Assembly (NCBI GenBank): GCA_963662155.1
Contig: OY759270.1
Location: 12,041,426 to 12,105,425, forward strand
DNA: 64,000 bases
Direction of reading: 5' to 3'
Source of the DNA: Lamellibrachia columna
Lineage: Eukaryota > Annelida > Polychaeta > Sabellida > Siboglinidae
Part shown: one piece after another, positions 41,215 to 53,511 of the stretch
Layout of the letters: the number at the start of each line of letters is the position of its first letter
How positions within the stretch are numbered: position 1 is the stretch's first letter
The notes under the pieces: model-generated
The model's input: the letters and a program-made list of their open reading frames with translations, nothing else
What the model was told of the DNA's origin: nothing
Databases searched by the model: none
Position numbers and translations under genes: made by a program

Positions 41215-41455
41215 CACATCTTAAGTACTGTCCTCCCTCCCATGGTGTCAGTCTTAAGTACTGTCCTCCCATGGTGTCAGTCTTAAGTACTGTCCTCCCA
41301 TGGTGTCAGTCTTACGTACTGTCCTCCCATGGAGTCGGTCTTAAGTACTGTCCTCCCATGGTGTCAGTCTTAAGTACTGTCCTCCCATGGTGTCAGTCTT
41401 AAGTACTGTCCTCCCATGGTGTCAGTCTTAAGTACTGTCCTCCCGTGGTGTCATA
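41215..41455. repeat. 29-bp minisatellite, about 8 copies
   Basis: Units of TAAGTACTGTCCTCCCATGG plus TGTCAGTCT, with one variant carrying GAGTCGGTC. It follows the 58-bp array after a 90-base gap. Confidence 0.95.
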
Positions 41456-41799
41456 TTTTTCATTAGAATACAAACTGGGTTTTTTACTGGAATTTTGGTT
41501 CTGCCGAAGATTCTTTTTCTGCAACATGAAGATGCTAATACTGAACTGCAACTTTGGGTCAACAAAGAAGGCTAGGTGAAGGTAAGGAAAGCACCTGCTG
41601 CTCCCCGTTTAGGTCTGCCTTGTGACATGTCATATCGTAAATTGTAATGGTAGAGCGAAGACAAATATACATGAACTTAAGATATTTTTTACATCCCATA
41701 TATATTTAATTATTTATTATATATATGTTTTAACATATTTCTATTTTTTATGTATTTCTATTTTTTACTTATTTATTTTGTAACTTAGTTATATTTTTT

Positions 41800-41802
41800 A
41801 TG

Positions 41803-41846
<44 letters not shown>

Positions 41847-41915
41847 CTTATCTATATTTTTAACTTATGTATTTTTATATGCATATGGGCTTTCACCAGA
41901 AATAAAAGTATTGGT
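41800..41915 (+). repeat. AT tract followed by a shared 3'-tail motif
   Basis: After (AT)n at 41806-41842 comes TTATATGCATATGGGCTTTC then ACCAGAAATAAA. A matching motif follows AT-rich DNA at 54232-54262 and 62815-62850. It looks like the 3' end of a dispersed retroposed element. Confidence 0.45.
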
Positions 41916-42517
41916 ATATTCATATTTGTTTGCACTAAGAGACAAGAATAATACTGTCAGTTTGCCCCACAGGTGGTATTTAAAATGTTTGATTTTGTTG
42001 GCTAGGAATGTTAATATAATATATATTTTGGTCATCTTGCATATATATGTGCCTATTATGTGGCCCTTTTTATTACAGCTTTACGCTTCATTCCTACCCT
42101 GCTCCGTCGTCCATCCCAAAACGTTCATTCCATCACACTGCATAGCTCCAGGTACACAAAGATCAGAATCAACAGACACAACTTTCAAATACTGCACCTC
42201 GGTGCATCCCTGCCTTCCAAGCAGTGCTGCAAAATGCACCAAACCCTGTGGTTACCACACCCCGCTGGACAATAACAGCTATTGCATTCCGCAGCCCTGC
42301 CACAACAGCGCTCCAACATGCAACATTTGACAATCACATCTGCACAAAGTGAACCCCAAGTGATGCAGTGTGATGGAGTAAAAGCTTTGGGATAGACAAA
42401 ACAAGGCATGAAGGAAACATAAAGCCGTAATAACAACGGCCTAATGTTGGTCAATTATCTTGTCATGAACTAGGCACTAGGCACACCAACAATACTGTCC
42501 ATAAATATGTGACCCTG

Positions 42518-42553
<36 letters not shown>

Positions 42554-42827
42554 GTGGATCAACTGGTTTGTTGTACTACATGGGTAAAAATACCATCTGA
42601 CAATTGTTGAACCAAATCGAAAAAACTGAATCACAGCAACAAACAGTTGTGTAGTGTGCACTGACCTAGTTTCACTAACGCGTGACTCCCAAAAAAGTTT
42701 AGCAATGTACGCCTGGTATAAGATGTGAAGAAAGAAATCTACCACTGAACTTACTTTTTATTAACTAGGTTAAAGTGCACTTTGACAGGGACATTGATCA
42801 CTTTGACAGGGACAATGAACAAGTTGA

Positions 42828-42968
42828 CTGGCTCACCCTATCATCTTATATCATACTGACTGACTGGCTCACCCTATCATCTTATATCATACTGACTGAC
42901 TGGCTCACCCTATCATCTTATATCATACTGACTGACTGGCTCACCCTATCATCTTATATCATACTGAC
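42828..42968. repeat. 36-bp minisatellite, 4 copies
   Basis: Units TGGCTCACCCTATCATCTTA plus TATCATACTGACTGAC. Copies are practically identical, which suggests recent expansion. Confidence 0.95.
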
Positions 42969-43116
42969 GTCCATATATTGATCACACTAACACTTTGATT
43001 GTAAACATTTTGTAGATATCGTAGATAAAGTACTACAGCAGTAGACTCTGCTGCCATCCATAACAAGCATGCTTGCTTGTGTGCATACACAATACACATC
43101 TGGTGTCCATATTTAC

Positions 43117-43316
43117 CTGCCAGGGGGGCGTCTCCACACTGCTGCCAAACACCAAACACCCGGACGCATCATAGTCAGTCATGTCACCATATTCTTGTTT
43201 GACTGGAGGCAGATACCACTGTGTCATCATCACCGACATGTCAACTGACACGTCATCAGCAGCCCAACAATCGTCTTCCACCTTGACCCCCGGCGGTATG
43301 TGCCAGTTGGCCATTC
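43117..43316 (-). CDS. Acidic VKQE exon, copy 1
   Basis: Reads from ATG (43312-43314) MANWHIPPGVKVEDDCWAAD and later WYLPPVKQEYGDMTDYDASG to donor CAG|GTAAAT in phase 0. An acceptor CTTCCCAG lies just 5'. VKQE fits the SUMO-attachment consensus. The product is not recognised. It can join the exon at 39188 in phase. Substitutions against the copies at 56.0 and 63.1 kb fall almost only at third codon positions, which supports real coding function. Confidence 0.6.
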
Positions 43317-44034
43317 CTGGGAAGATTCAGGGAAAATCCACCCCAATGGAACATACAGCTTCCTAGTCCAATGTTCCCAGCCCTGTACTGGCACTGACAC
43401 AGCAGAGGTCACCAGTATTGTAACCAAATACATCAACTTTACCCCAGGGTATTATATGTCTAAGGCCACCAAATGGGATTTGGTACACAGGAGGCACATC
43501 TATTACACCCATCAGCTGCACATGAGCTGAACAGACTGCATTATTTGAACAACAGCAAACACTCAGACAAGATCTTAATTGATTCAGTGAAGTGACTCAA
43601 CTAGGTTACGTCACCTAACTGCTCCTCGAGTGGTTATACTCCAAACAGCCCAAACTTGGGCTAACGCAGGAGTTTGTGGTGGACTGTGAGCGTGCGCTGT
43701 GGGTGGTACATACAACTAAAAGACTAGTATCTTTAATGTTGCTGAAAGGGTTTTTATCTGATAGTTTTATTTATTATATGTATAGGATGTTAGATGAAAA
43801 TTAGGAATAAGTTGGTTATGTGTATGGATACTGTCGCTGTCTTGCCACATGCACACAGACAGTTACCATACCCACACCATGGATAAGTTTACGCTGAGCA
43901 CTGTATTTTAAAGGTAGTTTAAGTAAGGATGTGTGGTGAAAGGGAGTTCACTATTAAACTGCACGTACCCATACATGGGTAGTTTCACATCTTATCCACG
44001 AATATCATTATACCTAATCTGAAATAAAAAAGTA

Positions 44035-44091
<57 letters not shown>

Positions 44092-45133
44092 GTATATATT
44101 GTATGAATTATTTTTTGTAAGATATTATATCACTAATTCATTTTACTTCTGAGAATAAATAAATGATTTGTCTTTGTTTCAGTGTCACATTTAATAGAAC
44201 TGTCAGTACTGGTATATGTTAGTTGGAAAATCTTCCCCAGAAAACTCTGAAATATCCATTTATATAGGAACTCCCTACTTCTTGCCTATCTGGTATTATC
44301 TACCTGGCAGTATATTATGTGGTCCAACTTTATTTCAAACTTAATCCTTACATATATAAAACACAGAATCTTTCAGCAGTATCAAGTGCTTTATTAAAGT
44401 TTTTTTTTATATATTCATAATGTTAGTTTTGCTACTTTTGTGAACATTTGTTCTCCTTTGGTTTTTATTTATTTAATTCCTAATTTTACTTTTAGGTAAA
44501 CCTGAATTGGTTATGATTACTGCTAAATAAAGGTTCATGCACTTACATTACAATCAATTACTTACATTACAATCAATTCATAAAAGAAATAAAAATGTTT
44601 ATTTCAGACAAAAAAAGTCCATAATATATACATAAAATATACAAGTAAAAATATAAAAGTACGTGTAAAAATTCAATTATAAATAATTGGACTTCTTCTA
44701 TAGACAAAAGTGTGAAAGAAGAAATTAACAAAAAGTGAATTGTTTAATATCTCCAAGTTCTGAGTAACTATATTGATCAAAGTTGCTTTCTTGCAGTCTA
44801 TTGTCATTCACAGTTCTATTATGTAAGCATGAAGAAAACCTTCTAGGACTAATAAAATACCCCCCAATCCCTGTCTACTACCCTTCTTGTGGTAGGTGTA
44901 CATTAGTAAACTTTAGTTGCGAGTCACATCATTATGCATCTTAAAACGGACCAGTCATGCATTGTATGCTGATCTGCAACTCAACCAAACTCAAGTCACG
45001 TGTTGGTTTGGCCGGCGCAACAGTTGTTGAACTGATTAAAACTGTTATCATGCCAATAAATGTGTAGTAATGTGCACCGGTCTCTAACATGACGTCACTC
45101 AGAATCGAGTAACATACACTGGTCCGCAACTCA
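43317..45133. other. Stretch without recognised genes
   Basis: Contains an AT microsatellite at 44037-44082 and otherwise unique AT-rich sequence. A short + strand frame at 43300-43530 has no recognised domain. Confidence 0.4.
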
Positions 45134-45200
45134 ACAGAACTCAACAGAACTCAGTCGCAGTAACAGAACTCAGTCGCAGTAACAGAACTCAGTCGCAGTA
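45134..45200. repeat. 19-bp minisatellite, 3-4 copies
   Basis: ACAGAACTCAGTCGCAGTA repeated in tandem with a shorter first unit. Confidence 0.9.
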
Positions 45201-45264
45201 ACAAGTCAATCAAAGTACATTTTCATTGATAGTTGCAAAATGACATTTGGTGTGTGTTGGGGGT

Positions 45265-45390
45265 CACACCAGGTTATGACACTAGCATGCAGTTCCAGAA
45301 AATAACACTACAATCACTGCAGTACACGCTCGAGTTGTATACAGACCAATCACACACTGTCAGAGTCATGTAATGTGCACACCAGGTTAT
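45265..45390 (+). repeat. Dispersed repeat, interrupted copy
   Basis: The block with ACACTAGCATGCAGTTCCAG, then AATAACACTA, CGCTCGAGTTGTA and GTCATGTAATGTGCACACC recurs at 47639-47765 and 50640-50775. The element at 45391-47638 inserted next to GGTTAT in this repeat. Confidence 0.75.
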
Positions 45391-47638
45391 CAGGGGTGAG
45401 ATTTAGCAAGTCATGGAAGGTAGCCAGTCGGGCTACCCACCTTGAAAAGTGAAGTTGCCCGACAGCTTCTTAGGTAGCCCACTTGCTAATCAATACTTTG
45501 ATGATAGAAAGTAAGTACTCTGAAGATAGAATGTATGAACGACATCAACAACAAAAAAAAACAAACAGTTTTGAAACATTTATTTTCAAGGCAGGATCAA
45601 TACGATGTGATAAAAAATACAGTATACAATTGTACACATGCATGTGACAAGTTGTTTTGCTTTCATAACATGGTACACCAACAGTCTATGTTAAAAGTCT
45701 CGAAGCGTCACAGGACATCAGAGATTAATCTACTACCCCACGAATGAAACGTAACGCCTTTATTTTTTTCTAAATACAGTCGCGCCTCGTTATAACGCGG
45801 TGGTCGGGGTCCACGACTTCGGACCGTGCTGTAAGCGAGGCGCGTTAGTTGTTCTCATATCTGCCACCAGGGAGCTACTAAACAACAGCGACCGCCGCCC
45901 GCTGCACCAAGTCCATGAACCCTGTCGAAGCCCCGTGTGCTTGCAGCATTGTCTTATACGGCAATATGCAGTTTATGGAACTTATTAAACGCGTATACTA
46001 GCATCAACGTGTATTATTAAATTATTAAATGTCACACCCTCTTGACTCTTGAACTGAATAAAACACATGTACGTACACCGTTATGGAATAGATCTACTAC
46101 GATGATGATGTACTGGACCAACATGCCTACGAATCGAAAATAATAACCTGGACCTGAGCAGCCGAAAACGTATATGATTTGACAAACGTAGTATGCAAGC
46201 TGATAAAACACAGAAAAAGATAATAGGTAGAATTAATAATTGTTTCACTTCGTCTTTCAACCGATCTCGACCGAAACTTAAATTTATTACGCACCACTTA
46301 ACATCGATTCATCATTTCATATGCGGATGACGAATTCGTATTTTTGCCACCGGTAGAGCCATGGGTTAGGAATTTGGCATGTTGGTTTCGCGTCGCGAAA
46401 ACGATTAAATTTACGATGTAACGGAAGCTTGTAATTTCACCCAAGTGTTATATTGGTACTGCATGTTAAATGCATTTAAAACGGTTGATCTGATTCTTAC
46501 GCGAGGCATATTTGTGAATGTCGATTGCAATTTACAAACCGTCGAAGCGAAGCCAGCGACAGCGATTGATGTCGGTGACAGCGCAAAACAAACAACACGT
46601 TGATACTCGTTCATTGACATTGTTCACCTAATGTTTCTTGAGAATTATCAAAGCAATTCTAAGTACGTTTAAGCGGGCCCATTTGACATTTTCCCCTGGC
46701 GGCAGAAATTTGGGGTCCACGACCGACCGCGTTATATCCGAATCCGCGTAATAACGGGGCGCGTTATAACGAGGCGCGACTGTACCTCATAAATCAAGTT
46801 CTTAGTGGTTTTTATGGTAAATCAAATGTTCGCTGCATAAAACGTTAACTTCCAACAGTCGCAAAGAAACCATGCGCGCAGTGGCGAATACTTCGGTACG
46901 TAAACCGTTTGATAGTACGTCACGTCATATGGGCGGTTTATATTATTTATAGTAGAAATCATGCACCCACCCAATACACAATAAAAAGACAGTAGAATGC
47001 AGATATTCTACAACAAACACAAGTATCCATGGGTTTAAATTCACGAGACCTTCAACATTTTGAACTTGCAACGAGTGTTGCATCACGTGCGTGACGCAGT
47101 TGTTTCTGGTAATATGTTCGAGCATATTGATGGCATATTGGCCTGAGCCTGAGGCATTTAATAAACATTGCTATCATGACTGTCACATATGAACTACCAT
47201 GTTATCCCGTCCTGGGGACGGGCATTTTTGCTAGTATATATAAAGGTGGTGCCACGCGGCACCAAGACTATTAACATGATCGGTTATTATTTCAGTGTAG
47301 AATGACCATTCAGTTACATGTTGAGCATCGATGTGGTTGATTAAAAATACAATGAATGCTCCCTATTGATATCGCTTCGGCTACAGTTTGGCAGCATTTC
47401 TTGCAATGTCAGACGTGTCACAAAAACGCTATTTATGGTTAACATAAATGCGATATAGCCAGGACAACACTTCTGAGATGTTTATTAACATTCCGTTTAT
47501 TTTTGCTGGGTCTAAAAATAATGCAGCTCCATACATATTTCAAGTCGCCATGCGGGCTACTGTTTTCAGAAATTTAAATCAGCCGAAGCCATTTTGGGGC
47601 ACCATTGGCGACCAGGCGACTGCTAAATCTCACCCCTG
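45391..47638 (+). mobile_element. Inverted-repeat DNA element, copy 2, with nested insert
   Basis: Ends CAGGGGTGAGATTTAGCAAG and CTGCTAAATCTCACCCCTG. GGTTAT flanks both sides, giving a 6-bp target duplication confirmed by uninterrupted relatives (CCAGGTTATGACAC at 50665). CAGGGGTG ends look hAT-like, but a 6-bp duplication is unusual for hAT, so I leave the superfamily open. The second family member is 18508-19951. Confidence 0.8.
45777..46782. mobile_element. Nested pogo/Tigger-type MITE
   Basis: Ends are CAGTCGCGCCTCGTTATAAC and its inverse GTTATAACGAGGCGCGACTG, flanked by TA on both sides (45775-45776, 46783-46784). CAGT...CTCGTTATAAC ends and TA duplications are typical of pogo/Tigger elements of the Tc1/mariner superfamily. 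Copy 1 of the host element (18508-19951) lacks it. No transposase frame is intact. Confidence 0.85.
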
Positions 47639-48224
47639 GGTTATGGCACTAGCATGCAGTTCCAGAAAATAACACTACGATCGCTGCAGTGCACGCTCGA
47701 GTTGTTCACAGACCAATCACACACTGTCAGAGTCATGTAATGTGCACACCGAGTTGTACGCAGACCATGCACACAGCATCGCATCAGTTCAACAAGGTTG
47801 TAACTGACATTTCTGCCAAATCTGGGTTCTTGCAGTTCTGAAGTCCCATAGCACACACCTAGTCAGTGTAAGAGTGCTGTATCTGCCCTCGCAGCATGTG
47901 TGTCTGTGAGGCCCAGTTCTACAAAGTTGTATCTACAGAGCAGTGTAGTCACTCGGTGCAACAAGGTTGTATGACTTGTATCTGGCACTTACAACCTTGT
48001 TGCCCGGTAATCGACCAGTCATCATGTTGTGGATATCCTAATAATATTAGGATATTGCATATTATTGCATATTATGCACCCAGCTAAATCATTAATAGTC
48101 ATTTCCCTACTTTCCCCCCAGTTCTGCTATGTGTAAACCCCACAGTTAGTGTCCATGTGTGGGTAGGTCTGTCTGAGACAGTCACACCATGTCTGATTCT
48201 AGTGGAATTTTTGTTGGTTTTGAA

Positions 48225-49145
48225 CCAGTGAGTGACAACGAGTATAACATAACACTGTATGTATTATAAGACAGATGTCAAGAAGAGATACAGAAGATGA
48301 ACCAGTGAGTGACAACGAGTATAACATAACACTGTATGTATTATAAGACAGATGCCAAGAAGAGATACAGAAGATGAACCAGTGAGTGACAACGAGTATA
48401 ACATAACACTGTATGTATTATAAGACAGATGCCAAGAAGAGATACAGAAGATGAACCAGTGAGTGACAACGAGTATAACATAACACTGTATGTATTATAA
48501 GACAGATGCCAAGAAGAGATACAGAAGATGAACCAGTGAGTGACAACGAGTATAACATAACACTGTATGTATTATAAGACAGATGCCAAGAAGAGATACA
48601 GAAGATGAACCAGTGAGTGACAACGAGTATAACATAACACTGTATGTATTATAAGACAGATGCCAAGAAGAGATACAGAAGATGAACCAGTGAGTGACAA
48701 CGAGTATAACATAACACTGTATGTATTATAAGACAGATGCCAAGAAGAGATACAGAAGATAAACCAATGAGTGACAACGAGTATAACATAACACTGTATG
48801 TATTATAAGACAGATGTCAAGAAGAGATACAGAAGATAAACCAATGAGTGACAACGAGTATAACATAACACTGTATGTATTATAAGACAGATGCCAAGAA
48901 GAGATACAGAAGATGAACCAGTGAGTGACAACAAGTATAACATAACACTGTATGTATTATAAGACAGATGCCAAGAAGAGATACAGAAGATAAACCAGTG
49001 AGTGACAACGAGTATAACATAACACTGTATGTATTATAAGACAGATGTCAAGAAGAGATACAGAAGATAAACCAATGAGTGACAACGAGTATAACATAAC
49101 ACTGTATGTATTATAAGACAGATGCCAAGAAGAGATACAGAAGAT
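48225..49145 (+). repeat. 77-bp minisatellite with exon-like unit, about 12 copies
   Basis: Each unit contains TTATAAGACAG|ATGCCAAGAAG, then AGATACAGAAGAT(G/A)AACCA|GTGAGTGAC: an acceptor-like AG, a start codon with 10 codons, and a donor-like GTGAGT. The last unit runs directly into the transposase-like pseudogene at 49122, whose first codons are the unit's ATGCCAAGAAGAGATAC. Confidence 0.95.
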
Positions 49146-50219
49146 AAGCAATATTTCACTGCGAGAAGAAGGACATCCCCTGTCAAACTGCAGATGTATC
49201 GAGACAGCTTTAATTATGAGTTCAACCTTGGCTTCCTTGTTCCCAAGAAGGACCTGTGTGAGAGGTTCAGAATGGCCAGCGACACTGAGAAGGCAGCTAT
49301 ACAAACTACTTATAACCGCCATCAGCACAATAAGAATCTGTCACGGAAAAACAAGGAGGAGGACGACAAGAAAAGAGGAAAAACAAATGCTGAGCAAAGT
49401 GTTGCTTGTTTCAATCTGCAGCAACTGCTGAACTGTCCAAATGGAGAAGTGTCAAACATCTATTATCGCAGAGAGCTCAGTGCATACAACCTGAGCAACT
49501 ACATTCTGAACACCAAAGATGCATCTTGCTTTATGTGAGCAGAGGCAGATGTAAAGCGAGGTGCATGTGAAATAGCAACATGTTTGCATTTCTACATAGA
49601 AGAGTGAGCCCTCTATGGGAAGAAAGAAATAATTTTCTTCTCAATTAACTGTGGAGGTCAAAACAGAACCCGTTTTGTTGGGTTTGTGTGTTGAGAAAGA
49701 ACAATCTCCGAATAATTACAAAAAAGTTTCTTGATAGTGGGCACACAAAACGAGGACGGTTCTGTTCACTGTACAATAGAATCTGCTGTCAAGAATGTCA
49801 CTGTGTACACACCAGAACAGTGGTATTCCACTTTGAGGATGGCCAGGTGAACTCAGCTCTACCATCTCACGGAATTGCAAGGGACATACTTCCTGGATTT
49901 CAAAGAACACAGCAAATGCCTTACAGATTTTGAAAAGGATGACAATGACGAGAAGGTGAACTGGATGGAAGCGTGTCTGTTTCAGGTCAGAGCTGATGAC
50001 CCAAATGCTCTGTACCTGAAGTAATCTTTTGACAAGGACTTTGTCTGGGTGGATCTTGTTTGGTGCAGCAGACGATCAACTCCAAACCCTCACCTGGTCC
50101 TGTACACAGGACCACTCAGTAACTCTGCTGCCAAATACAGGGATCTACAGATCCTGTGCACTTCCGGGGTGATCCCTAGCACCTACCATCCATTCTACAA
50201 GTCACTGATGTATGAATGA
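49122..50219 (+). pseudogene. Decayed transposase-like gene with CGGQN motif
   Basis: Reads 138 codons from MPRRDTEDKQYFT through FLVPKKDLCERFRMASDTEK and LSAYNLSNYI to a stop at 49536-49538. Later frames give INCGGQNRTRFVGFVC, then (frameshifted) VYTPEQWYSTLRMAR and YHLTELQGTYFLDFKEHSK, DEKVNWMEACLFQV, SFDKDFVWVDLV and finally DLQILCTSGVIPSTYHPFYK. The order matches a widespread transposon-derived invertebrate family (YDL..., CGGQN, PGHT/VYTP.EW, KVNW, SFD.DF, IP..YH.FY). Several stops and shifts mean this copy is dead. The family name is uncertain. Confidence 0.7.
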
Positions 50220-50639
50220 GCCCAGGTCTGTCATTCTGACCAGCCACAATACAAATGTGCGACATGTCACCTCAGCTGGCAATCACACTTGTTATAAGCC
50301 CAGTAAATATGAAATTCAATAGTGTATTAGTCTGATAAATTTAGAGTGATGTACAACATTTATATACATAGAACTGAACTGACATTGAACTGGTCTGAAA
50401 GAGTTTGGACACTAACTTCATTATTTAGTTGATTATGAGAATTGATATTCTTTAAATGCAGAAAGTCCAACAAAAACATAAATATAAACATTTAGATAAA
50501 TAAAAGTGTTAAGACAGAGAAACTAAATGTAATACTGTAATGGTTGTTGGCTTGTTGTAATATACATAGGAAGGCTGATCACCAAAGGTTGTATCTCCAG
50601 TTTATCAAGGAGATTGTAATGTAACTAAGTGCAAAAAGA

Positions 50640-50775
50640 TGCGACGAGTCATGTAATGTGCACACCAGGTTATGACACTAGCATGCAGTTCCAGAAAATA
50701 ACACTAAGATCGCTGCAGTGCATGCTCGAGTTGTACGCAGACCATTTACACAGTCATGTAATGTGCACCGACCCA
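50640..50775 (+). repeat. Dispersed repeat, uninterrupted copy
   Basis: Same block as 45265-45390 and 47639-47765 with the target site CCAGGTTATGACAC intact. It provides the empty-site reference for the insertion at 45391. Confidence 0.75.
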
Positions 50776-50964
50776 TTCACACAACCACGAAACAGAAAAT
50801 CGTTGCTAGTTGTGCGATCGTGCGACTCACAACAAAAGCATAGCAATGTACGCCAAGCATATAGCACTACATGACCTGACAGTCACAAACTCACTTAGGT
50901 TATGTCTTATCTCTTTGAATTAGACATAACCTGAGGTTCTATACCCTCTATACCCCCTGTTTAC

Positions 50965-51070
50965 ATAATTATCACTGCATGCCTTGTTTAAATAATTACC
51001 ACTGCATGCCTTGTTTAAATAATTACCACTGCACGCCTTGTTTAAATAATTGCCTTGTTTAAATAATTAA
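50965..51070. repeat. Minisatellite, TTTAAATAATTA unit, about 4 copies
   Basis: TGTTTAAATAATTACCACTG plus CATGCCT in tandem, with the last units shortened. Confidence 0.85.
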
Positions 51071-51074
51071 CGTT

Positions 51075-51280
51075 TTGTGGGGTGCAATAGTCGTATGGTA
51101 GAGCGTCGGTCGAAGGGACCAGGGTTCGAAACCACCTCCGCCGTTTCGAAGCTTGGGCAATTTTGTTCACCCTATTTTGCCTGTCTTTTGGAAAAGACAG
51201 TAAATGTCGTTGGTCCCTTCTATCTGGTGTCTATGCCAGGGGAAGTAAAAGATCCCACGCAGGGATATAAAAAAAATCTG
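51075..51280 (+). mobile_element. tRNA-derived SINE
   Basis: TATGGTAGAGCGTCGG (51094-51109) is a tRNA-like A box and GGTTCGAAACC (51123-51133) an exact B box, the internal promoter of RNA polymerase III. The body continues TTGGGCAATTTTG and a CAGGGGAAGTAAAAGATCCC block and ends in a short A-rich tail near 51270. The sequence outside the boxes does not fold like a tRNA, so it is a SINE and not a tRNA gene. Confidence 0.8.
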
Positions 51281-51335
51281 TGATGGACTCACTAACTCTA
51301 GAGAAAGACACTCTTAAAAACCAGGACCACATTAA

Positions 51336-51978
51336 CCCATTAGACCCCACAACGGCCGCGGCCGGCCGCTCTGTGCAGTCCTGGAACGGCTGCCGCCAGC
51401 CGCATACAGGACCCTCTATTAAAAAAATCCTGGCGAATAACTACTGGACTAAACGCTACCAAATTTTGCCACACCCTAGCGGATACATTTTGCAACAACA
51501 ACAGCTCATTATGAAAACTTGATTTTCATTGGTTTTGTTCACGCCATCTGGAAAATTTTTATTTCTATATTTGCCATGATAAAATATGGTGTAACCTGAA
51601 AAGTAACCGTCAGAATTTGATAATTTGTTCAGTGGTACAAAGCTAACACATATAGCTAAAATTTTTTCGCTGGGTTGCATAGGGTTATAGCATGGGATCA
51701 TTGTCAAATGTCAGTCGCAACTTTCAAAGTTTTTAAAATTTACTATTTTGTCTTTGCAAATTGTGATCAAATGTCAACATTTTATTAATATATCCTATGT
51801 CTATATATACATGCATGTGGAGAAATTACTACTCTTCAAAATAAACACAACTTGTAATTGTCAATATTGAATATTTTTTTTCTACAGATTTTTGAACACA
51901 AGGAGGTACAATCGCTAAAAATTTGCCAGAAATCCTGGGAATATGGTGGCATGTTTTAAAATCCTGGGGCTTAATGGG
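51336..51978. mobile_element. piggyBac-type MITE
   Basis: Ends CCCATTAGACCCCA and (inverted) CCCATTAAGCCCCAG, with TTAA on each side (51332-51335 and 51979-51982). TTAA duplication and CCC ends are the marks of piggyBac elements. The first 60 bases are GC-rich with a GGCCGCGGCCGGCCGC palindrome. No transposase. Confidence 0.85.
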
Positions 51979-52624
51979 TTAAGTGTACTTTGGTGTGCTT
52001 TAATGTGTTATCCTCGGTATTACTGGATACCACAAAATCAACAATCAAAAAATAATTAATGTTTAATCAACCACTGCTGCAAAATCTAGGGTTTTGGCTT
52101 TGCATAGCAATATTGATAAGTCTTGATAAAATATCTACCAGAATCGCTGCTCTGTCGCTAGCATGGTGAAGCTTAGTGTTGTTCCGATTAGTCAATTTCA
52201 TCGATGGTTGATTGGTTGAGGCTTCCAATCAAGGAATCAATCACAATCTTGCGTGATCGATCATTTTCGATTAGCTTCATTCTGAATTTCGCTCCCAAGA
52301 TATTGAGTATAAACATGATACAAAGAGAGAAGACTTATGATTGGCTATTCTGCCCCTTTCTCCCAGTTACTGGCCAATGAAAGCCTTTGTATACCGGCCT
52401 CGCGGTGTGTGACGCTACAGTACGACAGGCCGGTACACCGGCATTGGCTATGTTCATCATTTAAATCGCTTTTACTCATAATTATCCACTAAGTGGAGCC
52501 ACTTGTTATATACGGTTGTCATGGCGAATGAATTAGCTATTCGGTAACGGCAATCGTTTATTATCACTCAATATAATTTTATGGAGATTTTTGCGTTTTT
52601 AATGATGGATTATCAAAATCTGCT

Positions 52625-52891
52625 ATGGCGGACGGCATTACTTCAACTGACGATTTACCGCCGTATGTTTTGGACGGATTATTTGATAGTTTTAGCGACA
52701 AATCTTTGTCGGATGTTGACGATCGAAACAACGATGATGTTGGCGAACTTAGCAACCGAGCCGGAGGCAAAACGGATACTGACAGCGGGAGTATTTTCGA
52801 TGGCTACTCGGACGTCAGTGATAAAGAATGTGATGGTGTAAACGCTGAGGATGAGCTGCGCACTGTACTATCAATGCTGGATGATGCGTAG
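52625..52891 (+). CDS. Small acidic protein, perhaps a transposase N-terminus
   Basis: 88 residues from MADGITSTDDLPPYVLDGLF to TLSMLDDA-type end and TAG, very acidic and rich in Asp and Ser. Acidic, Asp/Ser-rich N-termini of this kind occur in piggyBac-like transposases, and a piggyBac-type MITE lies 650 bases upstream. No catalytic domain follows. It could also be a chance frame or a separate small gene; a TATA-like TATATACGG lies about 110 bases upstream. Confidence 0.35.
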   Translation: MADGITSTDDLPPYVLDGLFDSFSDKSLSDVDDRNNDDVGELSNRAGGKTDTDSGSIFDGYSDVSDKECDGVNAEDELRTVLSMLDDA

Positions 52892-53511
52892 TTTAATTTT
52901 TGTTAGAAGAAAAAGGTGTTTATGAATCCGTTAACATGCACAGTTTGATTGGAATCGGTCCAGTAGCAATGAATGTGTTAGCACATATACAAATTAACAC
53001 TTCTGTCATATATGTTTAAAATACAGATAAATAACTTGTTTTTACTTTCTCATACTCCACAAAATGTACTTTATATTGTATTTTATATCATAGTACACCC
53101 CTGTAGCATGATCAACATGAGTAGTTTATATTAAATATATACACTGGTATACAACTGCGTTCAGCAACTGCAAAAATTTTGAAATCGTGGTGGCCATCTT
53201 GGATATCTGGTTACCAAGACGACGAAATGTAAAATGATATGGCTCATTTTACTCACTGATTATCGTACTTTCAGAATATATATAATATTCCTATTTATAA
53301 AATGCATTTTTGTTGCTGAAATCTTGACTTGAAGTGATGCAGTTGATTTTCTTGCATATTCACTGGGAATGCAGTATTCAGTGGTCACAGCAGATCAGGG
53401 CTGTAGTACTGAAATGGTTAACTCTGTTGTTAATGGCATCAATGAAGTCGGGCATGGGAAGGAAGGACTGAAGTCAATGTCTTGACATAACAAATAGGTT
53501 GAATGTATATA

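Noticed and set aside
51090..51140. A tRNA gene
   Set aside because: A and B boxes are present, but the flanking sequence cannot form the acceptor and anticodon stems, and a SINE body follows.
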